Shown here piece after piece: positions 55,050 through 64,000 of a stretch of 64,000 nt of DNA. This DNA is from Yersinia enterocolitica (lineage in GTDB: Bacteria; Pseudomonadota; Gammaproteobacteria; Enterobacterales; Enterobacteriaceae). Positions within the stretch are counted from its first letter, which is position 1, and each line of letters starts with the position of its first letter. The DNA lies in the NCBI GenBank assembly GCA_002082245.2, contig NBTC02000002.1, forward strand, positions 2,976,001 to 3,040,000, written 5' to 3'. A model generated the notes under the pieces. The model did no database searches. It saw only the letters and a list, made by a program, of their open reading frames with translations, and was not told the origin of the DNA. Position numbers and translations under genes: made by a program.

Positions 55050-55682
55050 ATGGTTCTCGGCAAGCCACAAACAGACCCGACTCTCGAATGGTTCCTGTCT
55101 CATTGCCATATCCACAAATATCCATCGAAGAGTACGCTGATTCACCAAGGTGAAAAGGCCGAAACGCTTTACTACATCGTGAAAGGCTCCGTTGCGGTGC
55201 TTATCAAAGATGAGGAAGGTAAAGAGATGATTCTCTCCTATCTTAATCAGGGAGATTTCATCGGCGAACTTGGATTATTTGAAGAAGGCCAAGAACGTAG
55301 CGCCTGGGTTAGAGCAAAAACCGCCTGTGAAGTGGCTGAAATTTCTTACAAAAAATTCCGTCAGCTGATTCAGGTCAATCCAGATATTTTAATGCGCCTA
55401 TCTTCACAGATGGCGAGTCGCTTACAGATTACATCTGAGAAAGTGGGCAACCTTGCTTTCCTTGATGTGACTGGGCGTATTGCACAAACGCTGCTTAATC
55501 TGGCAAAACAACCTGATGCCATGACCCACCCAGATGGGATGCAGATTAAAATTACCCGCCAGGAAATTGGTCAGATAGTTGGCTGCTCCCGCGAAACCGT
55601 GGGGCGGATACTAAAAATGCTGGAAGATCAAAACCTGATCTCCGCACACGGTAAAACGATTGTCGTCTACGGCACCCGTTAA
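55050..55682 (+). CDS. crp: Catabolite regulator protein Crp
   Basis: A 210-residue cAMP-activated global regulator. The cyclic-nucleotide domain (about 1-130) has the binding stretch [20 protein letters not shown] (about 71-90). The hinge is [12 protein letters not shown], and the DNA-recognition helix-turn-helix is [20 protein letters not shown] (about 170-189). It is practically the E. coli protein. The ribosome site is AGAGGATAACAGCGAATG. A perfect-style terminator follows. Confidence 0.99.
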   Translation: MVLGKPQTDPTLEWFLSHCHIHKYPSKSTLIHQGEKAETLYYIVKGSVAVLIKDEEGKEMILSYLNQGDFIGELGLFEEGQERSAWVRAKTACEVAEISYKKFRQLIQVNPDILMRLSSQMASRLQITSEKVGNLAFLDVTGRIAQTLLNLAKQPDAMTHPDGMQIKITRQEIGQIVGCSRETVGRILKMLEDQNLISAHGKTIVVYGTR

Positions 55683-55690
55683 TTCCCCCT

Positions 55691-55724
55691 AAACTGGTGC
55701 CGATACTGTCGGCATCAGTTTTTT
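55691..55724 (+). terminator. crp terminator
   Basis: 13-bp stem AAACTGGTGCCGA / TCGGCATCAGTTT with one G-U pair, a 5-base loop and a T-run, 8 bases after the crp stop. Confidence 0.92.
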
Positions 55725-55758
55725 AATCTTTTGTGATCAATAAATTTCTGGGGCCTTT

Positions 55759-57873
55759 ATGAAATGGCAACGGCTTATTTATCATCCTGAAGTTAATTAC
55801 GCACTACGCCAAACATTAGTGCTCTGCCTGCCTGCAGCATTAGGGTTCGCTCTCGGCGAACTTCGGCTGGGCTTGATGTTTTCTCTGATACCCGCCTGTT
55901 GCAACATTGCCTCACTGGATACACCACACCAACATTTTTTCCGGCGTCTGCTGGTCGGCGGCGCGCTGTTTACTGTGAGTAGCTTCCTAACCCAGCAACT
56001 GCTGCTATGGGATATTCCGTTGCCTGCTGTCATGCTCAGCCTGGCATTAGTTCTAGGAGTGAGTGGGGCGATTAGCCAATTGAATGGCCATTTGTTACCC
56101 GCGGCACTGATTGCTGCTATTTTCAGCCTCAGCATGGTGGGCCGCGCTCCGATCTGGCAAGCCCCGTTGCTGTGTGCCGTAGGGACACTGTGGTATGGGG
56201 TGTTTAACGGGTTATGGTTCCGACTCTGCAAGGATCAACCGATTCGCGAACCTTTGAGTCAGCTTTATCGCTTACTAGCCGATTATTGTGACACCAAATA
56301 CAGCCTGTTTGCTCAGCACCTTGAGCCGGAAAAATCGATACCGCCGCTGCTGGACAGACAACAGGCGATTATGGACAAGATTAATCAGCTTTATCAGCAA
56401 TTTAATCTGATTCATAACACCACGAAGAAAGAACAGAAACGGTTGTTGGGATTGTTCCAAATGGCTCTCGATTTGCAAGAGCACATTACTGCGGCCCTGA
56501 TTCAGCCAGAAAAAGCACAAGAGTTAATGGAGCAGACACAGATTGAGAGCGTGATACGCCGTAATTGCCAGAAAATCTCAGCTCAAATGCGCAGCATCGC
56601 CAACGACATTCTCTATCACCACCATGCTGATGAGCATTTCACTGCCGATGATGGTCTGACAGAACTGGCAAGCATCGCACAGGCACACCCAGACAACCCG
56701 GTCGCACAATTCTACTACTACCATATCAGCCACGTGACCCAGCTATTGAGTGACCGGCGACCACTGTATGACCGTGACCTGATGTCCAGCCAACAACCAC
56801 AACCTTTCTGGCCGGCGTTGATCAGCTATCTGTCGTTCAAATCAGGTGCACTGCGGGAAGCGGCTCGTCTGGGCGTAACACTGGCAGCAGGTAGCTATAT
56901 CGGTAACTTAATTCATCTACCCAAACCTTATTGGATTTTGCTTACTGTGATGCTGGTAACGCAGAACGGTTATAACGCCACCAAGGTACGAATCCATCAC
57001 CGTGCACTCGGCACCTTGATTGGGCTGATATTGGCCGCTGGTCTATTGCATCTGCCAATGCCAGAGGGTGCCACCCTTGGCATTATGCTGCTCATTACCC
57101 TTGCCGCTTATCTGGTTCAACGTAAAAACTACGGGCTATCTGTTGTTGGCAGAACCATAACCGCAGTCTATATCTTGCAATTATTGACCGGAGAAGGCGC
57201 TGACTTCTTGGTTCCGCGATTGCTAGATACCTTAATTGGCTGCGCATTGGCCTTTGCCAGCGCCCTATGGCTGTGGCCTCAGTGGCAGAGCGGTTTACTG
57301 CGTAAGAATGCCCATCAGGCGCTAGAGGCATATCAGAAGATTTTGCGCTTGCTGCTGACGCCTGAGCCTGATATCAACCAACTGGCCTATAAACGCATTG
57401 AAGTAAATAAGGCCAGTAACACCGTGTTAAGCTCCTTAAATCAGGCGATGCAAGAGCCGGGGTTCAACTCAAAATATTTGGCAGATATGCGATTATGGGC
57501 CACTCACAGTGAGTTGATTGTTGGGCATATCAATGAGATGACTATCCTGACGCGGGCTTATCCCTTGGGGAGTTCAGTACCAGGTAAATATCACATTCAG
57601 CTCAGCGTCGAACTGGCGGCAGATTATTTACAACTCTGTGAGATAGCCATTCAGCAATGCCAGCAACGGCTGGAGTCAGACAACAGCGAGGGGAATAACG
57701 ATTTCGTGCAGATGCCGGATGTCACACCGGACACACAAATTTCTGAGTTGGAACGTAATTTACGCCGGGTTTTGTCACACTTAAGCGTGATGCATACGGT
57801 GTCTGCCATGGCTTGGCAACAACAACCCCATCACGGTATTTGGCGCAGTCAGAGATTACGGGAGCATGTATAG
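55759..57873 (+). CDS. yhfK: FUSC-family membrane protein YhfK
   Basis: A 704-residue inner-membrane protein of the FUSC (fusaric acid resistance/AaeB-like) family. There are two hydrophobic blocks of five to six segments each (about 15-150 and 380-515), and the cytoplasmic regions between and after them are helical (about 165-330 and 515-704). It lies next to crp as in E. coli. Transport function is not shown for YhfK. Confidence 0.93.
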   Translation: MKWQRLIYHPEVNYALRQTLVLCLPAALGFALGELRLGLMFSLIPACCNIASLDTPHQHFFRRLLVGGALFTVSSFLTQQLLLWDIPLPAVMLSLALVLGVSGAISQLNGHLLPAALIAAIFSLSMVGRAPIWQAPLLCAVGTLWYGVFNGLWFRLCKDQPIREPLSQLYRLLADYCDTKYSLFAQHLEPEKSIPPLLDRQQAIMDKINQLYQQFNLIHNTTKKEQKRLLGLFQMALDLQEHITAALIQPEKAQELMEQTQIESVIRRNCQKISAQMRSIANDILYHHHADEHFTADDGLTELASIAQAHPDNPVAQFYYYHISHVTQLLSDRRPLYDRDLMSSQQPQPFWPALISYLSFKSGALREAARLGVTLAAGSYIGNLIHLPKPYWILLTVMLVTQNGYNATKVRIHHRALGTLIGLILAAGLLHLPMPEGATLGIMLLITLAAYLVQRKNYGLSVVGRTITAVYILQLLTGEGADFLVPRLLDTLIGCALAFASALWLWPQWQSGLLRKNAHQALEAYQKILRLLLTPEPDINQLAYKRIEVNKASNTVLSSLNQAMQEPGFNSKYLADMRLWATHSELIVGHINEMTILTRAYPLGSSVPGKYHIQLSVELAADYLQLCEIAIQQCQQRLESDNSEGNNDFVQMPDVTPDTQISELERNLRRVLSHLSVMHTVSAMAWQQQPHHGIWRSQRLREHV

Positions 57874-57875
57874 CA

Positions 57876-57900
57876 ATGGAGAGGCAAAATACCTCTCCAT
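57876..57900. terminator. Hairpin between yhfK and argD
   Basis: Perfect 9-bp stem ATGGAGAGG / CCTCTCCAT with a 7-base loop in the 34-base gap between converging genes. There is no strong T-run, so termination strength is uncertain. Confidence 0.65.
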
Positions 57901-57907
57901 AATTGAG

Positions 57908-59344
<1,437 letters not shown>

Positions 59345-59457
59345 ATCCATTGAGTTACCAATTATTGGTATATGAAAATATAATCACAAAATATGCATAA
59401 AAAATCACAATCAGGCAAACAAAAAAAACAATTAAATAATAAATACAACTCAACCAG
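59345..59457. other. AT-rich gap between ERIC element and pabA stop
   Basis: 113 very AT-rich bases with no gene. A possible argD control site was looked for (ARG box), but no adequate match was seen. Confidence 0.5.
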
Positions 59458-60033
59458 CTAATTTTTAAGGAAATTATCTAATAATTGATGACCTTGCTCG
59501 CTGAGGATACTCTCAGGATGGAACTGCACCCCCTCCAATGACAAGGTGCGATGACGGATACCCATAATCTCATCCATCACTCCCTCATGTTCCGTCCAGG
59601 CGGTCAGTTCAAAACAGTCTGGCAATGAGTCGGTCGCAATCACCAAAGAGTGATAACGGGTCACGGTCAGCGGTTGGTTAAGCCCCCGAAAAACCCCCTG
59701 ACCATTATGGCAAATAGCCGTGGTTTTACCGTGCATCACTTGCCGCGCTCGCACTACACGTGCGCCAAAAGCCTGCCCTAGTGCCTGATGCCCCAAGCAA
59801 ACACCCAGTATCGGTAATTTTCCGGCAAAATGGTTGATGGCCGCTAAAGAAATTCCGGCCTCATTGGGCGTGCAAGGGCCAGGCGAAATCACCAAATGTG
59901 AGGGTGATAACTTTTCAATATCAGCAAGTTGTACCTCATCATTACGTTTAACCACCACCTCAGCCCCCAATTCACAAAAATACTGGTAGAGGTTGTAAGT
60001 AAACGAATCGTAATTATCGATCAATAGCAGCAT
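59458..60033 (-). CDS. pabA: Aminodeoxychorismate synthase glutamine amidotransferase PabA
   Basis: A 191-residue class I glutaminase that supplies ammonia to PabB for 4-amino-4-deoxychorismate, the folate branch from chorismate. The nucleophile is in [14 protein letters not shown] (C79). The oxyanion region is [11 protein letters not shown] (about 50-60), and the His-Glu pair is in [12 protein letters not shown] (about 168-179). It could also pair with TrpE, but the location with argD marks it as PabA. Confidence 0.96.
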   Translation of the reverse strand: MLLLIDNYDSFTYNLYQYFCELGAEVVVKRNDEVQLADIEKLSPSHLVISPGPCTPNEAGISLAAINHFAGKLPILGVCLGHQALGQAFGARVVRARQVMHGKTTAICHNGQGVFRGLNQPLTVTRYHSLVIATDSLPDCFELTAWTEHEGVMDEIMGIRHRTLSLEGVQFHPESILSEQGHQLLDNFLKN

Positions 60034-60053
60034 TTCATATCCAAAAAATCAGG

Positions 60054-61577
60054 TTAACGCTTACGCCCACCGGTAATTGACCCCAAGACACCACGCAAAA
60101 TTTGTCGCCCCAAGTCCCGCGCCATGCTCTTAGCTGCCGTCTGGACGATACCATCACGTTTGCCACCGCGCGGGCCGGTAGAACCAAACAGTAAATCATT
60201 CAGCCCATCCATCAAACCACCGCCCGCACTACCCTGCTGATCGGTTGACGGCTGAGAAGCCGCCCCCCCTCCGGGCGCTGCATCCCCCATGGTAGAGAAT
60301 CCACCCGCAGATAATTTCTCATAAGCAGACTCGCGATCCACCCCTTCTTCATAACGACCATATAGTGGGGAATGATTGATGGCGTGATTACGCGCTGCCG
60401 CATCCAATGCGCCCATTTTTGATTGTGGCGCGATAACCATACCCCGCTCGACCACATTAGGCCGCCCTTTCTCATCAAGGAAAGAGATGAGAGCCTCGCC
60501 AACCCCCAATTCGGTAATCACCTGTTCGGCACTGAATGCCGGATTCGCGCGCATAGTCTGAGCTGCAGCTTTAACTGCTTTTTGATCCCGTGGGGTAAAG
60601 GCACGCAGAGCATGCTGTACCCGGTTGCCCAGTTGACCGAGGATTTTATCGGGAATATCTAATGGATTTTGCGTCACAAAATAGATGCCGACCCCTTTCG
60701 AGCGAATCAGCCGGACCACCTGTTCAACTTTATCCACCAGCGCCGTTGGCGCATCACTGAACAACAGATGGGCTTCATCAAAGAAAAACACCAGCTTAGG
60801 TTTATCAACATCACCCACTTCAGGAAGTTGCTCGAAAAGTTCAGCCAGCAACCACAACAGAAAAATCGCATACAGTTTGGGCTGATTAATTAACCGATCA
60901 GCCGCTAACAGATTGATAACTCCCTGCCCATGGCTGTCGATTTGCATTAAATCGTGAATATCCAGCATCGGCTCGCCAAAGAATTGATTGGCACCTTGCT
61001 CTTCCAAAGCCAGTAAACCACGCTGGATAGCACCAATTGAGGCCGGCGTGATGTTGCCGTATTGCGTACGGAACTGTTTCGCGTTGTCACCAACATATTG
61101 CACGATAGCCCGCAAGTCTTTCATATCAAGCAGCAGCAGGTTGTTGTCATCGGCAATTTTGAATACCAGTTGCAACACACCACTTTGCACGTCATTCAGA
61201 TCAAGCAGACGACCTAGCAGCAGCGGGCCAAGATCGGAAATAGTGGCACGGATCGGATGACCCTTTTCAGCGAAGATATCCCACGGCACAATCGGGCAAG
61301 CTTGTGGCTGCCAATCCGTAACACCTATCGCTGCCAGTCGGGTTTGGAGTTTTTCCGAATCAACCCCTTCCGCCCCAATGCCAGATAAATCCCCTTTCAC
61401 ATCGGCGAGAAATACCGGCACACCAATACGGGAAAATTGCTCAGCCATTTTTTGCAGGGTGACTGTTTTACCCGTGCCGGTCGCGCCAGTAATCAAGCCA
61501 TGACGGTTAGCCAGAGCCGATAAAATCACTAAATCCTGTGCCGGCGGCACCTTCGCGATAAGCAATGTTTCACTCAT
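60054..61577 (-). CDS. HerA-like ATPase of the YjgR/DUF853 family
   Basis: A 507-residue P-loop ATPase related to HerA/FtsK translocases and close to E. coli YjgR. Walker A GATGTGKT is at 31-38, and the Walker B-like [14 protein letters not shown] lies at about 269-282. An arginine-rich segment follows ([20 protein letters not shown]). From about 400 the region is low-complexity, [19 protein letters not shown], ending in a basic tail. Substrate (DNA or protein) and function are unknown. In E. coli this place holds fic and yhfG, while yjgR is elsewhere. It has a 20-base gap to pabA on the same strand. Confidence 0.9.
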   Translation of the reverse strand: MSETLLIAKVPPAQDLVILSALANRHGLITGATGTGKTVTLQKMAEQFSRIGVPVFLADVKGDLSGIGAEGVDSEKLQTRLAAIGVTDWQPQACPIVPWDIFAEKGHPIRATISDLGPLLLGRLLDLNDVQSGVLQLVFKIADDNNLLLLDMKDLRAIVQYVGDNAKQFRTQYGNITPASIGAIQRGLLALEEQGANQFFGEPMLDIHDLMQIDSHGQGVINLLAADRLINQPKLYAIFLLWLLAELFEQLPEVGDVDKPKLVFFFDEAHLLFSDAPTALVDKVEQVVRLIRSKGVGIYFVTQNPLDIPDKILGQLGNRVQHALRAFTPRDQKAVKAAAQTMRANPAFSAEQVITELGVGEALISFLDEKGRPNVVERGMVIAPQSKMGALDAAARNHAINHSPLYGRYEEGVDRESAYEKLSAGGFSTMGDAAPGGGAASQPSTDQQGSAGGGLMDGLNDLLFGSTGPRGGKRDGIVQTAAKSMARDLGRQILRGVLGSITGGRKR

Positions 61578-61673
61578 AAACCTTCACCCCATCACGTTTA
61601 CGTTAGAGACAGATAATTGATTATAAGCACCCGATTCGGGCAAACGGATTAATTTATGACAGCAATGCGACTG

Positions 61674-61720
61674 TTACCCAAAGAACGTGGCGTTGCAGGT
61701 GGGCAGCAAGCAAAAGACAG
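61674..61720. repeat. Truncated ERIC end
   Basis: TTACCCAAAGAACGTGGCGT, TGCAGGTGGGCAGCAAGC and nearby bases match one ERIC terminus. The rest of the element is replaced by a hairpin (61732-61763). Confidence 0.55.
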
Positions 61721-61731
61721 CTTGGTTGTAA

Positions 61732-61763
61732 ACCAGCCTTCGAGGTTTAACGTGAAGGCTGGT
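61732..61763 (-). terminator. Hairpin after ppiA
   Basis: 10-bp perfect stem ACCAGCCTTC / GAAGGCTGGT with a 12-base loop, 9 bases beyond the ppiA stop. Only a short T-run follows on the minus strand. Confidence 0.7.
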
Positions 61764-61772
61764 AACCAGCGA

Positions 61773-62342
61773 TTAAGGTAAAACTTTCGCTGACAGGATA
61801 GTGATAGGTTTAACCGGCACATTCTGATACGGGCCGACATTTTCGGTCTGAACCTGGGAGATCTTCTCTACCACATCCATCCCTTTAACCACTTTACCGA
61901 ACACCGCATAACCGAAGTCACGTTGGCCGTGGTCAAGGAAGGCATTGTCTGCCACATTCAGGAAAAACTGGCTGGTAGCACTGTCTTTATCAGCAGTACG
62001 GGCCATAGAGATGGTGCCACGCAGGTTGCGCAGGCCGTTATCCGCTTCATTTTTGATTGGTGTTTTAGCAGTTTTCTGTTTGAAGTCAGCAGTAAAACCA
62101 CCACCTTGAACCATAAAACCAGGGATAACACGGTGAAAAATAGTGTTGTTGTAGTAGCCGTTGTTAACATAATCAACGAAGTTTTGTGTTGAAACCGGGG
62201 CCTTCTGGCTATTGAGTTCCAACTCAATATTCCCAACTGACGTCGTTAACAACACATGAGGCTCACCGGCAGCAAACGCTGCGGGGGCCACGGCGCTAAG
62301 GGAACAAAGTGCAATGAAGGTCACTAAAGTACGTTTAAACAT
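61773..62342 (-). CDS. ppiA: Periplasmic cyclophilin PpiA
   Basis: A 189-residue peptidyl-prolyl cis-trans isomerase A exported to the periplasm. The ATG at 62342 starts the signal peptide [20 protein letters not shown] with cleavage near AAFAAGE. The catalytic block is [15 protein letters not shown] (about 79-93) with the essential Arg; SATSQFFLN and [17 protein letters not shown] are family segments. It is divergent from the GH4 gene. Confidence 0.96.
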   Translation of the reverse strand: MFKRTLVTFIALCSLSAVAPAAFAAGEPHVLLTTSVGNIELELNSQKAPVSTQNFVDYVNNGYYNNTIFHRVIPGFMVQGGGFTADFKQKTAKTPIKNEADNGLRNLRGTISMARTADKDSATSQFFLNVADNAFLDHGQRDFGYAVFGKVVKGMDVVEKISQVQTENVGPYQNVPVKPITILSAKVLP

Positions 62343-62600
62343 TAACGGTTCCTTTCTGTAGGATGCGAACAACGGAAAAGCGCTTTGATTCTAGAGAGCT
62401 GACCCGCGCAATGCCACCCATTTACGGAATTTTACGTAACAGAATGCGCATTTAGGCTGAAAAGCTGCCTCTTCAGCAGTTAAACCACACCATGATGATT
62501 AATTAGCCAAATTAAACCATTCCCGCACTCCCAGGCAACAGTGGAATTCTGCTATAGGGATCACGTCTTGTTTATTTTCCTTTATCTTATCTGCCATTTT

Positions 62601-62616
62601 TGAGAGAAACATCTCA
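62601..62616. promoter_or_regulatory. Second, imperfect LacI-type operator
   Basis: TGAGA-N6-TCTCA, matching the arms of the perfect operator 33 bases downstream centre to centre by estimate. It may serve cooperative binding. Confidence 0.5.
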
Positions 62617-62648
62617 TTTTGTTTTTGGTTAATCGCTAGTCTGCTTCC

Positions 62649-62668
62649 AAATGAGAGCGCTCTCATTT
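62649..62668. promoter_or_regulatory. Perfect LacI/GalR-type operator
   Basis: AAATGAGAGCGCTCTCATTT is a perfect 20-bp palindrome with the central GC typical of LacI-family operators. It ends 27 bases before the GH4 start, where a bound repressor would block the promoter or early transcription. Confidence 0.75.
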
Positions 62669-62695
62669 CTAATTAATCTATATGGAAGCCAAATG

Positions 62696-64000
62696 ATGAA
62701 AACCTTTAAAATTGCCATTATCGGTGGCGGTAGTAGCTATACCCCGGAGTTGGTTGATGGGCTGATTCAGCGTATTGACCAGTTACCGGTCACTGAACTG
62801 GCACTGGCTGATGTCGAATTGGGCCGTCAAAAAGTGGAAATCATTGCTGCATTAACCCGAAGAATGCTGGACCGGCATGGGCTAGAGCATGTAAAAGTCA
62901 GCATTCACTTCTCACTGGATGACGCGATTGCCGGAGCCAGTTTTGTCCTGACACAGTTCCGTGTCGGCCAACTCCCTGCACGCGCCGCGGATGAACGTTT
63001 AGGGCTGAAATATAACCTGCTTGGGCAGGAAACTACCGGGGTTGGTGGGTTTGCCAAAGCTCTGCGTACCATTCCGGTGATGCTTGATATTGCCGCCAGA
63101 GTTGAGCGGTTAGCGCCGGATGCCTGGATCATTAACTTCACCAATCCAGCCGGTATCGTTACTGAAGCAGTGACACGTTATAGCAAAGCGAAAATCATCG
63201 GCTTGTGTAATGTCCCAATCAGCATGCACCATATGATTGCCAACTTGCTCCACGCACCTTATGAAGATATCCAACTGCGCTTTGCCGGGCTAAATCATAT
63301 GGTGTGGGTGCATGAGGTGTTACAACGTGGCAAAGATGTTACCGCCGAGGTACTGGACATGTTGTGTGACGGGGCCTCACTAACCATGAACAACATTAAG
63401 GAAGCACCATGGCCGCCAGAGTTCCTGCGGGCAATGGGGGCGATTCCTTGTCCGTATCATCGCTATTTCTATCAGACTCAGGATATGTTGGCAGAAGAGA
63501 TGGCCGCAGCAGCCGAGCGTGGCACCCGTGCGGAACAAGTTATGCAGGTAGAAAAAGAGCTGTTCGAGCTGTACGCTGATCCGCATTTGGACAGTAAACC
63601 AGAGCAACTCAGCTTCCGTGGCGGATCATTTTATTCTGAAGTTGCACTGGAACTTATTCGTGCCATTCATAATAATTTAGGTACGCAACTTGTTGTCAAT
63701 ACAACAAACCGGGGTGCAATTCGCGGTTTATCTGACGGCTCAGTAGTAGAAACTAACTGTATTGTTGATGCACAAGGTGCACACCCACTCACCTTCGGCC
63801 CATTACCTGTTGCTATGCATGGGTTGACCCAGCAAGTAAAAGCCTACGAGCGCCTGACTATTGAAGCTGCGGTTCACGGTGACCGTCGTAGTGCCTTGTT
63901 GGCGTTAGTGACTAACCCACTGATTGCTAACGCCAGCATTGCTCAGCCACTATTGGAGGAAGTTCTACAGGTAAATAAACCTTACTTGCCTCAGTTCACA
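62696..64000 (+). CDS. Family 4 6-phospho-glycosidase, 3' end beyond window
   Basis: 435 codons are open to the window edge, with no stop. The protein belongs to glycoside hydrolase family 4, most like 6-phospho-beta-glucosidases (CelF/ChbF/LicH type), which use NAD+ and a divalent metal in an oxidation-elimination mechanism. The NAD loop is IAIIGGGSSYTPEL (about 6-19). The metal ligands are expected at C171 (LCNVP) and H201 (GLNHM), and NFTNPAG is at 147-153. The second of two tandem ATGs is chosen because GGAAG lies 7 bases before it. Substrates would be PTS-imported phospho-sugars; the PTS genes would lie beyond the window. Confidence 0.9.
   Translation, partial: MKTFKIAIIGGGSSYTPELVDGLIQRIDQLPVTELALADVELGRQKVEIIAALTRRMLDRHGLEHVKVSIHFSLDDAIAGASFVLTQFRVGQLPARAADERLGLKYNLLGQETTGVGGFAKALRTIPVMLDIAARVERLAPDAWIINFTNPAGIVTEAVTRYSKAKIIGLCNVPISMHHMIANLLHAPYEDIQLRFAGLNHMVWVHEVLQRGKDVTAEVLDMLCDGASLTMNNIKEAPWPPEFLRAMGAIPCPYHRYFYQTQDMLAEEMAAAAERGTRAEQVMQVEKELFELYADPHLDSKPEQLSFRGGSFYSEVALELIRAIHNNLGTQLVVNTTNRGAIRGLSDGSVVETNCIVDAQGAHPLTFGPLPVAMHGLTQQVKAYERLTIEAAVHGDRRSALLALVTNPLIANASIAQPLLEEVLQVNKPYLPQFT

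Larger units (their letters stand above)
62343..62695. promoter_or_regulatory. Divergent region ppiA / GH4 gene
   Basis: 353 bases without a gene. The half near the GH4 gene carries two LacI-type operators (62601-62616 and 62649-62668). No clear Crp box (TGTGA-N6-TCACA) was found, although Crp control would be expected for a sugar gene. Confidence 0.5.

Noticed and set aside
59345-59457. ARG box controlling argD
   Set aside because: AT-rich stretches such as AAATATGCATAAAAAAT fit the 18-base operator poorly, and no paired boxes were seen.

Overview
The window is core chromosome of an enterobacterium, most likely a Yersinia or close relative (Yersiniaceae). The gene order from yrdA to ppiA follows the Escherichia coli block around rrnD / str / S10 / spc / alpha / crp. 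The protein sequences look Yersinia-like, and five intergenic regions carry ERIC-type elements of the form common in yersiniae. The species cannot be fixed from reading alone.

Layout. 1-5500: an rRNA operon on the minus strand, running out of the window at the 23S 3' end, with tRNA-Ala(UGC) and tRNA-Ile(GAU) in the spacer, boxA antiterminators, a 16S processing stem and tandem P1/P2 promoters. 5600-14900: yrdA, then aroE-tsaC-yrdD-smg-dprA (minus) divergent from def-fmt-rsmB-trkA-mscL (plus), which join chorismate synthesis, t6A tRNA modification, DNA uptake processing, N-formyl-methionine handling, 16S rRNA methylation, K+ uptake and osmotic safety. 14900-16020: arfA, zntR, yhdN. 16150-30070: alpha, spc and S10 ribosomal protein operons, all on the minus strand, with promoters and autoregulatory leaders still readable. 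30230-31000: bfr-bfd iron storage and release. 31060-35640: str operon (rpsL-rpsG-fusA-tuf). 35660-37450: tusBCD and yheO. 37700-42370: fkpA, slyX, slyD, yheV, kefB, kefG.

42400-51800 is the most accessory-like stretch. After yheS comes a pair of glycosyltransferase genes (families GT2 and GT9, probably lipopolysaccharide core), then tauABCD for taurine uptake and desulfonation, a PhzF-family isomerase and a LysE-family exporter. In E. coli yheS is followed directly by yheT. From 51870 the conserved order resumes: yheT-yheU-prkB, yhfA, crp, yhfK, argD, pabA. A HerA/YjgR-type ATPase then sits where E. coli has fic/yhfG, followed by ppiA. The window ends inside a family 4 6-phosphoglycosidase gene preceded by LacI-type operators.

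The genes are mostly housekeeping: translation (rRNA, ribosomal proteins, EF-Tu, EF-G, formylation and deformylation, ribosome rescue), protein folding and export (SecY, FkpA, SlyD, PpiA), and stress or nutrient response (TrkA, MscL, KefBG, Bfr/Bfd, ZntR, Crp, Tau).

I found no undescribed defence, mobile or secondary-metabolite system. The points worth checking are regulatory or structural: a hairpin inside arfA, an 11-bp perfect hairpin between rpsG and fusA, an ERIC copy carrying a structured insertion, a near-perfect palindrome upstream of tauA, a sigma-E-like promoter for fkpA, and the accessory gene content around tau and yjgR. Coordinates of short sites come from hand counting and could be off by a base or two.
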